Shown piece after piece: positions 16,609 to 25,322 of a stretch of DNA of 64,000 nucleotides. Position 1 is the stretch's first letter. The number at the start of each line of letters is the position of its first letter. The stretch is from Aquincola tertiaricarbonis (GTDB lineage Bacteria > Pseudomonadota > Gammaproteobacteria > Burkholderiales > Burkholderiaceae_C), in the NCBI RefSeq assembly GCF_000969605.1, contig NZ_JZUE01000008.1:124001-188000 (forward strand). The letters are read 5' to 3'. The notes under the pieces were generated by a model, which was given only the letters and a program-made list of their open reading frames with translations, did no database searches and was not told the DNA's origin. A program made the position numbers and the translations under genes.

Positions 16609-17584
16609 CGTGCTGAATCCGTTCGGCTGGCTGTCGCCCTCGGGCTCGCGCGCGCGGCTGTCCATCTTCATCTTCCACCGCGTGCTGCCGGCGCCCGATC
16701 CGCTGCTGCCCGACGACATCGACGTGGCGCGCTTCGAGCGCATCGTCGGCTTCCTGCGCCGCGGCTTCAACGTGCTGCCGCTGGCCGATGCGGCGCGACG
16801 GCTGGCCGAGGGCCGGCTGCCTGCGGCCGCCGCCTGCATCACCTTCGACGACGGCTACCTGGACAACCTCACGCTGGCCGCCCCGGTGCTGAAGAAGCAT
16901 GGCCTCAGCGCCACCTTCTTCATCGCCACCGGCTTCTCGGGCGGCGGCCGCATGTGGAACGACACCGTGATCGAGGCCGTGCGCGCCGCCCCCGCCGGCG
17001 AGCTGGACTGGCAGGACGTCGGCGCCGGCCGTCACCCGCTCACCGACGACGCGTCCCGCGTGGCCGCCTACCAGGATGCGCTCAAGCGCCTCAAGTACCT
17101 GCCGCCGGACGAGCGCCTGGCCCGCACCCAGGTGCTGGCCGCACGCCACGGCCTGCCGGCGCACAGCACGTTGATGATGTCGCCGGCCCAGCTGCGCGAA
17201 CTGCGCGACCTGGGCATGGACATCGGCGGCCACACCGTCAGCCATCCCATCCTGTCCAGCACGCCCGAGGCGCAGGCCTATGCCGAGATCGCCATCGGCC
17301 GCGAGCAGCTCACCGCCTGGCTGGGCGAGGCGCCGACGATGTTCGCCTACCCCAACGGCGTACCCGGCCGCGACTACGGCGCGCGCGACGTCGCGCTGGT
17401 GCGGCGTGCCGGCTATGCCGGTGCGGTGAGCACGGCGCCGGGCGTGGCCACCGCGGCCAGCGATCCGTTCCAGCTGCCGCGCTTCACCCCGTGGGACGTG
17501 CGCATGGCCCGCTTCGGCCTGCGCTGCGCCATGAACCTGATGTCCGCGCCGGCCGCCCAGGCGCCGCTGGAGGCCGCTGCATGA
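16598..17584 (+). CDS. Polysaccharide deacetylase (second of the locus)
   Basis: A 328-residue NodB-fold deacetylase distinct from the XrtA-specific one at 497-1345. The first conserved block is IFIFHRVL (His27), the catalytic block TFDDGYLDN at 82-90, and the metal-binding histidines lie in IGGHTVSHPIL. A late FAYPNGVPGRDYG block completes the domain. No DUF3473-like extension is seen, so its substrate may differ. No signal peptide is apparent. The ATG at 16598 overlaps the end of the ligase gene by 11 bases, and its stop forms ATGA with the next start. Confidence 0.88.
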   Translation: MGVNVLNPFGWLSPSGSRARLSIFIFHRVLPAPDPLLPDDIDVARFERIVGFLRRGFNVLPLADAARRLAEGRLPAAAACITFDDGYLDNLTLAAPVLKKHGLSATFFIATGFSGGGRMWNDTVIEAVRAAPAGELDWQDVGAGRHPLTDDASRVAAYQDALKRLKYLPPDERLARTQVLAARHGLPAHSTLMMSPAQLRELRDLGMDIGGHTVSHPILSSTPEAQAYAEIAIGREQLTAWLGEAPTMFAYPNGVPGRDYGARDVALVRRAGYAGAVSTAPGVATAASDPFQLPRFTPWDVRMARFGLRCAMNLMSAPAAQAPLEAAA

Positions 17585-18426
17585 CCCGCGTGAGAGTGCC
17601 CATCCGCCTGCAACAGGCGCCCGCCTTCGTGCGCCAGATGGCGCAGCGCCGCCATGTGCTGCGCCGGCCGCTGCAGCGGCAGCCCGTGTTCCGGCTGTGT
17701 TACTTCAGCTGCCAGTCGTACTTCAGCTACCTCTACTGCGCGCTGCACAGCCTGCTGCGCAGCGCGCCCCACGTGCGCTACGAGGTGCTGGTGTTCAGCG
17801 ACAACGACATGCCGCTGTCCCCGGCGCAGACCGAGCAGCTGCAGCGGCTGATGCCCAACCTGCGCGTGGTGCCCTGGCCCAAGAGCATGGGCTGGGGCGC
17901 CGAGCAGATCGGCTGGATCTGGCGCGCCTATGCGCTGGCGGCCGAAGGCCTGCACGACGACGACGTCGTCGCGCGGGTGGATTCCGACGTGTTTTTCTTC
18001 AACGACCGCATCTTCCAGGCGGTGGCCCGCAGCTCCGCCGCGATGGTGGGCGACGGCCACTTCGTGGACTTCGCGTACTGCCAGGGCGGCTGCTATTTCC
18101 TGCGCGCCTCGGCGGTGCGGGCGGTGCTGGCGCTCATCGAGCGCGAGCCGCTGGAAACCTTCCTGGCCGAGCGCAAGATCCCGGTGGAAGACATTGCCGC
18201 CACCGCGCTGGTACAGGCCGCGGGCCTGCCCATCTGGCAGACCTGGTTCATGATGTTCCCGGACGAGCTGCGCAATGCCGGCGGCCTCACCGCCTGGCAG
18301 CGGCGCAAGTTCTCCTGCCTGCACTTCGTGATGAAGAACAAGGCGGTGATGCTGGAGACCTACGAGCGTGAACTGCTGCTGGCCGACGACCGGCCGGCCT
18401 ATCAACAGGCGCTGGCCACCGCCTGA
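17581..18426 (+). CDS. GT-A fold glycosyltransferase (GT8-like), locus-specific
   Basis: A 281-residue protein with a likely GT-A fold: RLCYFSCQSYFSYLYCALHS in the first strand/helix unit and a DSD metal site at residues 134-136 in VARVDSDVFFFN. The order resembles GT8-type transferases, but the match is weak and the sugar unknown. The N-terminal 35 residues are very basic and could contact the membrane. It starts inside an ATGA overlap with the deacetylase gene and is followed, 15 bases later, by a methyltransferase gene. The minus-strand gene at 24372-25283 shares the same small GT-A architecture. Confidence 0.65.
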   Translation: MTRVRVPIRLQQAPAFVRQMAQRRHVLRRPLQRQPVFRLCYFSCQSYFSYLYCALHSLLRSAPHVRYEVLVFSDNDMPLSPAQTEQLQRLMPNLRVVPWPKSMGWGAEQIGWIWRAYALAAEGLHDDDVVARVDSDVFFFNDRIFQAVARSSAAMVGDGHFVDFAYCQGGCYFLRASAVRAVLALIEREPLETFLAERKIPVEDIAATALVQAAGLPIWQTWFMMFPDELRNAGGLTAWQRRKFSCLHFVMKNKAVMLETYERELLLADDRPAYQQALATA

Positions 18427-18441
18427 CGCCCGTCCCTGCCG

Positions 18442-19476
18442 ATGACCACTGCCACCCTCACGCAACCTGCCGCGCCGGCGCTGGCTGCCTTCCGCTGCCG
18501 CGTATGCGGCTCCACCGCCGAGCCGGGCCGCCACACCGCCCGGGAGATGATGTTCGGCACGCGGCAGGCCTTCGACTACCTGCAGTGCGCCGAGTGCGGC
18601 TGCCTGCAGATCGCGCAGTTCCCGGCCGACCCGGGTGCCTACTACGGCGGCGCGTACTACAGCTTCACCGAAGACCCCGCGGACGCCTACCGCAGCCCGG
18701 CCAAGAACCTGCTGAACCGCTGGCGCGACCAGGCCACGCTGTTCCTGCCCGGGGGCGACCGGCTGCCCTTCCGGGTGAGCGTGCCGCACCTGCGCACCGG
18801 CTTCGAATTCCTGCGCCGGGTGCCCGGGCTCTCGCTGCATTCGCGGATGGTGGACATCGGCTGCGGCAGCGGCATCCTGCTGCACCGGCTGCACAACGCG
18901 GGCTTCCGCGACCTCACCGGCGCCGATCCTTTCCTGGCGGGTGGCGACCGCCAGGTGGGCCGCGGCTTCCGCATGCTGGCACGGGATGCCCAGTCGCTGG
19001 ACGACGGCCCGTACGACATCGTGCTGATGAACCACTCGTTCGAGCATGTGCCCGATCCCGCGGCCACCATGGCCGCCGTGGCCCGGCTGCTGGCGCCCGG
19101 CGGCACGGCGGTGATCCGCGTGCCGCTGTGCGACAGCGAGGCCTGGCAGCGCTACGGCGCCGACTGGTTCCAGCTCGATGCGCCACGCCACTACTACCTG
19201 CACACCCAGCGCAGCCTGCGTCTGCTGGCCGGCCGGGCCGGGCTGGCGGTGGCACGGGTGGTGCACGACTCGGACCACCACCAGTTCACGCTGAGCGAGC
19301 GGTACCGCGACGACGTACCCCTGGTGCGCGACCCGCAGCGCCCCGATGGCAAGCCCTCCTGGGCCGGCCTGACGGAGGCCCAGGTGCAGGAATTCGAGGC
19401 GCTGGCGCAGCGCCTGAATGCCGAAGGCCGCGGCGACCAGGCCACGTTCTACCTGCGCCACGCCCAGCCGGCGTGA
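18442..19476 (+). CDS. Class I SAM methyltransferase with N-terminal zinc ribbon
   Basis: A 344-residue protein. Cys19-x2-Cys22 and Cys49-x2-Cys52 near the N-terminus form a putative zinc ribbon, as in C-methyltransferases and related sugar methyltransferases. The SAM site DIGCGSG is at residues 138-144, followed by a conserved NHSFEHVPDP acidic/aromatic motif. It most likely methylates a sugar of the EPS, O- or C-linked; the position cannot be predicted. It lies between a glycosyltransferase and an RgpF-like gene in a tightly packed run, with a four-base GTGA overlap at its 3' end. Confidence 0.83.
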   Translation: MTTATLTQPAAPALAAFRCRVCGSTAEPGRHTAREMMFGTRQAFDYLQCAECGCLQIAQFPADPGAYYGGAYYSFTEDPADAYRSPAKNLLNRWRDQATLFLPGGDRLPFRVSVPHLRTGFEFLRRVPGLSLHSRMVDIGCGSGILLHRLHNAGFRDLTGADPFLAGGDRQVGRGFRMLARDAQSLDDGPYDIVLMNHSFEHVPDPAATMAAVARLLAPGGTAVIRVPLCDSEAWQRYGADWFQLDAPRHYYLHTQRSLRLLAGRAGLAVARVVHDSDHHQFTLSERYRDDVPLVRDPQRPDGKPSWAGLTEAQVQEFEALAQRLNAEGRGDQATFYLRHAQPA

Positions 19477-20477
19477 GCGCCGCCAGCCTGCCGCGCCGCC
19501 TGGCCCGCAAGGCCGCCTACTGGCTGCGCAATGCCAACCCCCAGCGCTTCCACGCACTGGAACGCTGGTGCACGCCGGCGCTGGCTCCCGCCGCGGGCGG
19601 CGCGGTGGCCGTGTTCAACCACTTCGAGGCCGATGGCAGCGTGCCGGCCCATGTGATGTGGCACCTGGCGCAGTGGCGGGCCGCGGGTTTCGCGCTGGTG
19701 TTCATCACCACCTCGGCGCGGCTGCAGCCTGAGTCGCTGGCCCGGCTGCAGGCCTTGTGCTGGCTGGTGCTGCGGCGGCGCAACGTGGGCATGGACATCG
19801 GCGGCTGGCCCACGGCGGTGCAGGCCATCGAGCAGGCGGCCGGCCAGCCGCTCGCGGCCTTCGGGCGCTTGCTGCTCACCAACGACAGCGTGTTCGGCCC
19901 GCTGCAACCGATCGGCGCCTGGATGCCGCCGATGGCCGCGCGCGGGCTGGACCTGTGGGGCATCACCGACAGCCAGGAGCGCGGTCACCACCTGCAGAGC
20001 TACTTCCTTGTACTGGAGACGCCGGCCGCGCTGGCCTTCTTCCGGCGATGGGCGCTGCGCATGAAGCTCATCGACGACCGCGAGGCGGTGATCGCGCGCT
20101 ACGAGCTGGGGCTGTCGCAGGACGCCAGCGCCGCCGGCCTGCGCTGGGCCGCGCTGGTGGAATGTGCCGCGCTGCTGGCGCAGGCCCGGGCCGCCGGCGA
20201 ACTGCCGCCCGCGCTGGCCGACCACCTGGCGCGGCGGCCCGGGCAGTTCAACCCGACGCATGCGCTGTGGCGGGCCGCGTTGGCGCATGCCGGCTCGCCT
20301 TACCTCAAGCGCGACCTGCTGCGCCGGTTTCGCGCCAGTCCGGCCGAGTTCGCCGCGGCCCGCGCGCTGGTGGTGTCGGCAGCGCCGGCCTATCCGGTGG
20401 GCCTGCTGGACGACTACTTCGGCGACGGCGGCGCGGCCGCCAGCGAGCCATCCTCGCCCAGGCAGGCCACGCGGTAG
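19473..20477 (+). CDS. RgpF-like (rhamnan synthesis protein F family) protein
   Basis: A 334-residue protein whose N-terminal half has the rhamnan synthesis F pattern: VAVFNHFEADGSVPAHVMW, a RRRNVGMDIGGWP block and LLLTNDSVFGP. Members of this family occur in rhamnose-rich polysaccharide loci and act as, or with, glycosyltransferases. The GTG start at 19473 overlaps the methyltransferase stop. It is the last plus-strand gene of the run and overlaps, tail to tail by 64 bases, a minus-strand gene of the same family (20414-21601). No rhamnose synthesis genes are present in the window, so the sugar may be made elsewhere or may be different. Confidence 0.78.
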   Translation: MSAASLPRRLARKAAYWLRNANPQRFHALERWCTPALAPAAGGAVAVFNHFEADGSVPAHVMWHLAQWRAAGFALVFITTSARLQPESLARLQALCWLVLRRRNVGMDIGGWPTAVQAIEQAAGQPLAAFGRLLLTNDSVFGPLQPIGAWMPPMAARGLDLWGITDSQERGHHLQSYFLVLETPAALAFFRRWALRMKLIDDREAVIARYELGLSQDASAAGLRWAALVECAALLAQARAAGELPPALADHLARRPGQFNPTHALWRAALAHAGSPYLKRDLLRRFRASPAEFAAARALVVSAAPAYPVGLLDDYFGDGGAAASEPSSPRQATR

Positions 20478-21601
20478 CCGGCCTGCTCGGCCAGCGGCCA
20501 CACCAGCCGCTCGAGCGCGTGCGCTGTCGTGCCGTCGGTTTGCGCCATCTCGGGTTCGAAGTCGTCGGACGACAGCCGCGCGGCGCGCAGCCCCTGCATC
20601 GCCTGCGGGCGGAACCAGAACATCGTTCCGGCGAAGAAGGGTCGCGATCGCGCGCAATCGGCCGGCAGCCCGGCGCGTTCCGCCACGCGGCGGATGGAGC
20701 GGCCGTTGCTGCCTGCATGCTGCGGCTGGCCGGGCCACATGCAGTGCGCCGCCGGGCCCACCAGGCCCAGTTGCGGGTCGGCCTCGAACTGCGCCAGCAG
20801 CGACCGCAGCGCCGCCGGCCCGGGCAGCAGGCCGCGCAGCAGGCTGTCGCGCCAGGCAGCGCCGTCGTGGTGGTGCGGGCTGCGCTTGCTGTGCAGCTTG
20901 AGCACGGCGGCGTAGCCATCGAACACGCCGGCACGCAGCGCCCACAGCCAGGGCAGCACGTCGCGGCCGTGGTTGGGCCGCGGCAGCAGCCGGGTGCGCG
21001 GATGGTCGGCAACGATCGGCGCCAACGCGGGCGTGGTGGCGTAGTCGGGCAGGGTGACGTACAGGTCGAAGGGCTCGGGCAGTGCCGCCAGCGCAGCCTG
21101 CAGCTGCGGCCACACCTCGGGGTAGAACAGATGCAGACACACCGCCACCCGGCGCGGAGGCCGTGCCGGCGTCAGCGCCGCGGTGCCGACCGGCAGGCCC
21201 TGCCAGCGGCCGGGCAGCGCTTCCTCCTGCAGCAGCGCCAGCAGCGCTTCGCAAGCCGGCCGGTCGCCGGCGTGCCGTGCCAGCCAGGCCGGCTCGATCA
21301 GCGGATGCGGCGGCAGTGCCTGCACCGGCAGCGTGGCAAAGCGCGCCGGCAGGTGCCAGGGCGCAAGCTGTCCGGCATCTTCCTTGGGGTAGGCCAGGCC
21401 GGCTGCGGCACAGGCGGCTTCGGCCTGCTGCAGCAGCGCCGCCTGTGCCGGTGCAAGGCGGGCGGCACGCCGGCGGCGCGCGGCCAGCGCCTGCCACCAG
21501 CGCTGCAACGCCAGCCGCGGATGCGGCGCGCGGCTGCGCTCGAAAGCCAGGTCGCGCCGGGCCAACCGCAGCGCTGCCGACCAGCCGCTCAGTGCGACCA
21601 C
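20414..21601 (-). CDS. RgpF-like protein (second copy, opposite strand)
   Basis: A 395-residue protein starting at a GTG that overlaps the end of the flippase gene by 13 bases. The RgpF-type blocks are CLHLFYPEVWPQLQAAL, RLLPRPNHGRDVLPWLW and AAVLKLHSKRSPHH, followed by a region ending in FFAGTMFWFRPQAM. These match the rhamnan synthesis protein F family more clearly than the plus-strand neighbour does. It is the last gene of the minus-strand EPS run. The reading frame continues far upstream within the flippase gene, but that extension is a high-GC artefact; the motifs all lie after 21601. The last 64 bases are antisense to the 3' end of the gene at 19473-20477. Confidence 0.8.
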   Translation of the reverse strand: MVALSGWSAALRLARRDLAFERSRAPHPRLALQRWWQALAARRRRAARLAPAQAALLQQAEAACAAAGLAYPKEDAGQLAPWHLPARFATLPVQALPPHPLIEPAWLARHAGDRPACEALLALLQEEALPGRWQGLPVGTAALTPARPPRRVAVCLHLFYPEVWPQLQAALAALPEPFDLYVTLPDYATTPALAPIVADHPRTRLLPRPNHGRDVLPWLWALRAGVFDGYAAVLKLHSKRSPHHHDGAAWRDSLLRGLLPGPAALRSLLAQFEADPQLGLVGPAAHCMWPGQPQHAGSNGRSIRRVAERAGLPADCARSRPFFAGTMFWFRPQAMQGLRAARLSSDDFEPEMAQTDGTTAHALERLVWPLAEQAGYRVACLGEDGSLAAAPPSPK

Positions 21602-23058
21602 TGCGCGCGGATGTCGCTCACCAGCGACCAGGTGGTGCGCCGCGCGAAGAGCAGCAGCAGCGCCAGGTAGGCCAGCGCACCCACGCCAGAGCAGGCCAGC
21701 AGCCGGGTGAGCGGCAGCCAGCCGGCCAGCAGCTGCGTGGTGGCCACCATGGCGCCGGCCATGGCGGCCGAGCACAGGGTGGGGGCCAGCATCGGCATCA
21801 GCAGTCGGCGCAGCGGCATGTGCACTTCCTGGCAGGCCAGCGCCGCCGTCCACAGGTGCGTCACCACGCACACCACGAAGAAGCCCCAGGCCGCGCCGAC
21901 GAGGCCGCCCCACACGGTGCCCACCCAGTAGGCCGCGCCGCTGAGCACGGCGGTGGCGATCGAGGTCTTGAGCAGCAGGTCGCCGCGGCCAAAGGTGAGC
22001 AGCACCGTGCCCGTGGTGGTGAGCGCGCTCTGAACCGCCATCGCCACGCACAGGATGCGCAGCACGTCGATGGCGGCTTCCCACTGCGGGCCGAACAGCA
22101 CATGCACCACGTCAGGCGCCATCGCGGCGGTGCCGGCCATGATGGGGATGGTGGTGAGCGCCACCGCCGCATTGGCCTTCAGCCAGGCGCTGGCCAGCCG
22201 CTCGGGCTCGTTGCGCAGCAGCGACAGCGTGGGGAACAGCACCCGCACGATCACCGAGGTGATCTGGAACAGCACCGTGCCGGTCAGGCCGGAGGCCAGG
22301 CCATAGGCGCCCAGTGCCGCCGCACCCAGGTAGCGGCCGATGACGAAGGTGTGCAGGTTGCGCCCGGCGGTGGACACCAGGTTGCTGCCCAGCAGGTTGA
22401 GCGACAGGCTCACCATGCCCTGCAGGTGCCGCAGCGCGGGATGCAGCCCGGGCAGCCAGCGCGCCTGCCGCATCATGATGGCGCAGGTGACGGTGTTGCC
22501 GATCAGCGGCTGCGCTGCCAGCGCCCAAACGCCCACGCCGGCCCAGGCCAGCGCCAGCGCGCCGAGCGAGGCGCACACGCTGCCCACGATCTGCGCCACC
22601 GTCATGTCGCGGAACTGCAGCCGCTGCGTCAGCAGCGCCTGCGGCACCACCGAGGCGCCGGCCACCACCATGTTGATCGCCAGCGGCAGCACCAGCGTGT
22701 CCACCTCCGGCCGCTGGAAATAGGTGCTGAGCAGCGGCCCGCTGCCCCACAGGGCCAGCGCGGCCACCGCACCGATGACCACGTTGAACCAGAAGCAGGT
22801 GGTGAGCACCGCCTGCGCCGTGACCTGTCGCTGCACGATGGTGGCGCCCAGCCCAAAGGCGATGAACACCTGCGCGATCTCGGCGGCCACGTAGGTCATG
22901 CCGAAGAGGCCGAAGTCGTCCGGCACCAGGATGCGCGCCAGCACCAGGTTGGTGGAGAACGCCAGGATCTGCCGGCCCAGCTGGCCGGCGCTGAGCCAGG
23001 CGACGCTGCGTACCGCCTTGCCGCCCAGGTTGCCGGCGGCGGTCGAAGGTTCCGTCAC
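21589..23058 (-). CDS. Wzx-type polysaccharide flippase (MOP superfamily)
   Basis: A 489-residue polytopic membrane protein with about twelve to fourteen helices and the polysaccharide-transporter N-terminus AWLSAGQLGRQILAFSTNLV, followed by DFGLFGMTYVAAEI, typical of WzxC/lipopolysaccharide biosynthesis proteins. It should move undecaprenyl-linked repeat units to the periplasmic face for polymerisation. The GTG start at 23058 forms GTGA with the stop of the pyruvyl transferase gene; a longer frame exists upstream but runs through that gene and was rejected. Together with the ligase/polymerase-like protein at 15307 it makes a Wzx/Wzy-type route likely. Confidence 0.9.
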   Translation of the reverse strand: MTEPSTAAGNLGGKAVRSVAWLSAGQLGRQILAFSTNLVLARILVPDDFGLFGMTYVAAEIAQVFIAFGLGATIVQRQVTAQAVLTTCFWFNVVIGAVAALALWGSGPLLSTYFQRPEVDTLVLPLAINMVVAGASVVPQALLTQRLQFRDMTVAQIVGSVCASLGALALAWAGVGVWALAAQPLIGNTVTCAIMMRQARWLPGLHPALRHLQGMVSLSLNLLGSNLVSTAGRNLHTFVIGRYLGAAALGAYGLASGLTGTVLFQITSVIVRVLFPTLSLLRNEPERLASAWLKANAAVALTTIPIMAGTAAMAPDVVHVLFGPQWEAAIDVLRILCVAMAVQSALTTTGTVLLTFGRGDLLLKTSIATAVLSGAAYWVGTVWGGLVGAAWGFFVVCVVTHLWTAALACQEVHMPLRRLLMPMLAPTLCSAAMAGAMVATTQLLAGWLPLTRLLACSGVGALAYLALLLLFARRTTWSLVSDIRAQWSH

Positions 23059-24350
23059 GCGGACCACTCCGCCCGCGCCGCATCGGCCGGCACCTCGGGT
23101 GCCGCCATGGCGGGCTGGGCGGCGGCGCCGGGCCGGGGCACCAGGCCGCAGGCGTCCATCAGCTGGGTGTAGTTGATCTCGCTGGCTTGGTGCAGGCGGT
23201 TGACCAGCGCTGCCCGTTCGGCCGCCGGCGCCGACAGCGCTTGGCCGATGGCGCCGATGGCGTCGGCCGGGCGGACACAGGCGCGCTGCGATTCGGTGTC
23301 CCAGGTGTGCAGGTAGTAGTCCAGCTTGTGCGGCTTGTCGCTCAGCCCCAGGTGGGGCACGCCGAAGGCCTGCGAAGTGATGTTGCCGTGCAGGCTGGTG
23401 CCGAGGAACAGCGAGGCGTGGGCGATGGTGGCCATGATGTCCCAGATGGAGGCTTCCTCGTCCACCACCTCCACCGGCGAGCCAGCGCGGGCCTGGATGT
23501 CGGTCAGGCCCTGGATGTCGTCCAGGCCGGTGTAGCGGCCGATGGGCAGCAGGATGGCGCGCAGCCCGTGGCGGCGGTGGATGTCGGCCAGCAGCGCGGC
23601 GAGGTCGTCGCGGTGGCGCTGGGCATAGCGCGCATTGCACTGCGCCACCACGAAGGGCTCGCCGCGCAGGCGTTGCTGCGTGCGCGTGCCCACCAGGCCC
23701 GCCAGCCGGGCCAGCGGAAAGTGCTTGGACATCAGCACCGCGGAGTCGGGCGCCAGCGCCACGGAAGCCACGCCGCCGCCCAGCAGCAGGCGCTGGGTCT
23801 CATGGTCGCGCACCGAGACGAAGTCGGCCTGCGCCAGACGCGCCAGCGTCTGCTGCTGGATATCGGTCGGCTGCACCGCCAGCTCCGAGCCGCCCACCGC
23901 GTTGTAGGCAATCTTCACGCGGTGCGGGAAGTCCTGCGGGCCGGCCACCCACGGGAAGGGCGAGTTGGCACCGCGGAAGCGCCGCACCAGGTCCACCGCG
24001 CGCTGCTGGCCCACCGCGCGCTGCAGGGCATACAGCAGGTAGTTGCCGCGCGGGCCCACCAGGTTGGCCTGCATGTTCACCCAGTCGGCCCCGATGGTGC
24101 CGCCGCCGTTGAACACCACCACGTCGCCGTCCTGCAGCGCGCAGCCGCCGTACAGGCTGCGCATGCCGAGCGTGGGCATGGCGCCGAACTCCGACAGGTC
24201 GCTGCGCGACAGCGCATAGGCCGTCATGTCATGCGACAGGCCGCGTGCCACCAACTCATCGCGCGCGAGGATGGGGAACAGGAGGTCGCCGTAGTTGAAG
24301 CGGTCGTACGCACCGACGAGGGCGATGCGCGGCTTGGCGGCTTGATTCAT
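23055..24350 (-). CDS. Polysaccharide pyruvyl transferase family protein
   Basis: A 431-residue GT-B-like protein of the polysaccharide pyruvyl transferase family (PF04230). The N-terminal block is LVGAYDRFNYGDLLFP, a glycine-rich VVVFNGGGTIGADW segment follows, and the C-terminal half has FLGTSLHGNITSQAFGVPHL, the family hallmark. It should transfer pyruvate from phosphoenolpyruvate as a ketal onto a sugar of the EPS, adding negative charge. Ketal position and target sugar are not predictable. It precedes the flippase in the operon with a GTGA overlap. Confidence 0.88.
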   Translation of the reverse strand: MNQAAKPRIALVGAYDRFNYGDLLFPILARDELVARGLSHDMTAYALSRSDLSEFGAMPTLGMRSLYGGCALQDGDVVVFNGGGTIGADWVNMQANLVGPRGNYLLYALQRAVGQQRAVDLVRRFRGANSPFPWVAGPQDFPHRVKIAYNAVGGSELAVQPTDIQQQTLARLAQADFVSVRDHETQRLLLGGGVASVALAPDSAVLMSKHFPLARLAGLVGTRTQQRLRGEPFVVAQCNARYAQRHRDDLAALLADIHRRHGLRAILLPIGRYTGLDDIQGLTDIQARAGSPVEVVDEEASIWDIMATIAHASLFLGTSLHGNITSQAFGVPHLGLSDKPHKLDYYLHTWDTESQRACVRPADAIGAIGQALSAPAAERAALVNRLHQASEINYTQLMDACGLVPRPGAAAQPAMAAPEVPADAARAEWSA

Positions 24351-24371
24351 GTTGTGACAACGCTCGATGGA

Positions 24372-25283
24372 TCAGCGCGGTTGGCGACCGGCCAGCAACT
24401 GGCTCAGGCGTGCGCCTTGCTGCGCATAAACGCCGCCTGTGAAGCGGAACGTGCCGAAGAAATGCACCAGGGCGGCATGGTGGATGTCGCTGCCGGGCAA
24501 CCAGAACGGATAGCGGTCCACCGGCAACACGATGGAATCGCGGGCGTTGGCGGCCATGAAGTTGCAGGCCACCTGTTCGGAACCCCAGGTGTGCCACTTC
24601 GGCGCGCCCAGCAGGCTTTCCATCGCGCCGGAAAAGCGCGCGATGCGGTCCAGCGACAAGGTGCCCGGCGGGAAGCCGGTGAAGCCCGCGCAGCCCCGCA
24701 CGTACTGCGTGCCCAGGTCGGCCGGCAGCTGCACCAGCGCGCGTTCGGCCGCGTTCTGTACATGGTCGGAGTCGTACTGCGCGGCGTATTCGGAGGCGGC
24801 CGCCAGCGTCACCGGATGCGTGCCCGACTTGGTGCCCAGGGTGAACGGCCGCTGCGACTGCACGCAGGCGATCACCTCGTCCGGCCGGCGCAGGGTGAGC
24901 GTGTCGGAATCGAGCTGGATGACGTAGTGCTGCTGGTTCTGCCGCGTGAGCGTGGCGAAGCGCTCCCAGGCGCCGCCGCGCGGCAGGCCCGGCGCGGCGG
25001 CGTCAGGCGTCTTGATGAACTCCACGTTGCCCAGGTGGTGCGCCAGGCGCGCGCGATCGTCGGGGCGCAGGCCGTCGTCCACCAGCACGAAGCCGCGCGG
25101 GCGCAGGTGCTGGGCGAAGCTCTTGGCGGCCAGCATCAGCATGGTCGTGTCGGGGTGGTAGACCTGGCTGACGATGACGACGTTGCTGTCGGGGTCGCAT
25201 TGCAGCGGCGGCGTGCGGTCGATGCCGGAACACCTGAAGTTGAACCATCGCTTGTGCAGCCGCTGACGAAAGTAGGAGAGCAT
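24372..25283 (-). CDS. Putative GT-A glycosyltransferase, locus-specific
   Basis: A 303-residue protein with no strong family match by eye. It shows VVIVSQVYHPDTTMLM near the start and a probable metal site LDSDTLTL (Asp125-Ser-Asp127), consistent with a GT-A transferase or nucleotide-diphospho-sugar fold. Later aromatic-rich segments (PKWHTWGSEQVACNF) may form the acceptor side. There is no signal peptide or clear membrane helix. It lies 21 bases before the pyruvyl transferase gene and 39 bases after a GT2 gene, in the middle of the minus-strand EPS operon, which is the main support for an EPS role. Confidence 0.6.
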   Translation of the reverse strand: MLSYFRQRLHKRWFNFRCSGIDRTPPLQCDPDSNVVIVSQVYHPDTTMLMLAAKSFAQHLRPRGFVLVDDGLRPDDRARLAHHLGNVEFIKTPDAAAPGLPRGGAWERFATLTRQNQQHYVIQLDSDTLTLRRPDEVIACVQSQRPFTLGTKSGTHPVTLAAASEYAAQYDSDHVQNAAERALVQLPADLGTQYVRGCAGFTGFPPGTLSLDRIARFSGAMESLLGAPKWHTWGSEQVACNFMAANARDSIVLPVDRYPFWLPGSDIHHAALVHFFGTFRFTGGVYAQQGARLSQLLAGRQPR

Positions 25284-25322
25284 GTAACCGGTCCTGATGA
25301 CTTCTGAATTCTGTGTGGCGGC

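Noticed and set aside
21082-25307. Two long plus-strand frames opposite the flippase, pyruvyl transferase and glycosyltransferase genes
   Set aside because: No recognisable motifs and strongly skewed composition; the minus-strand genes have clear family blocks.
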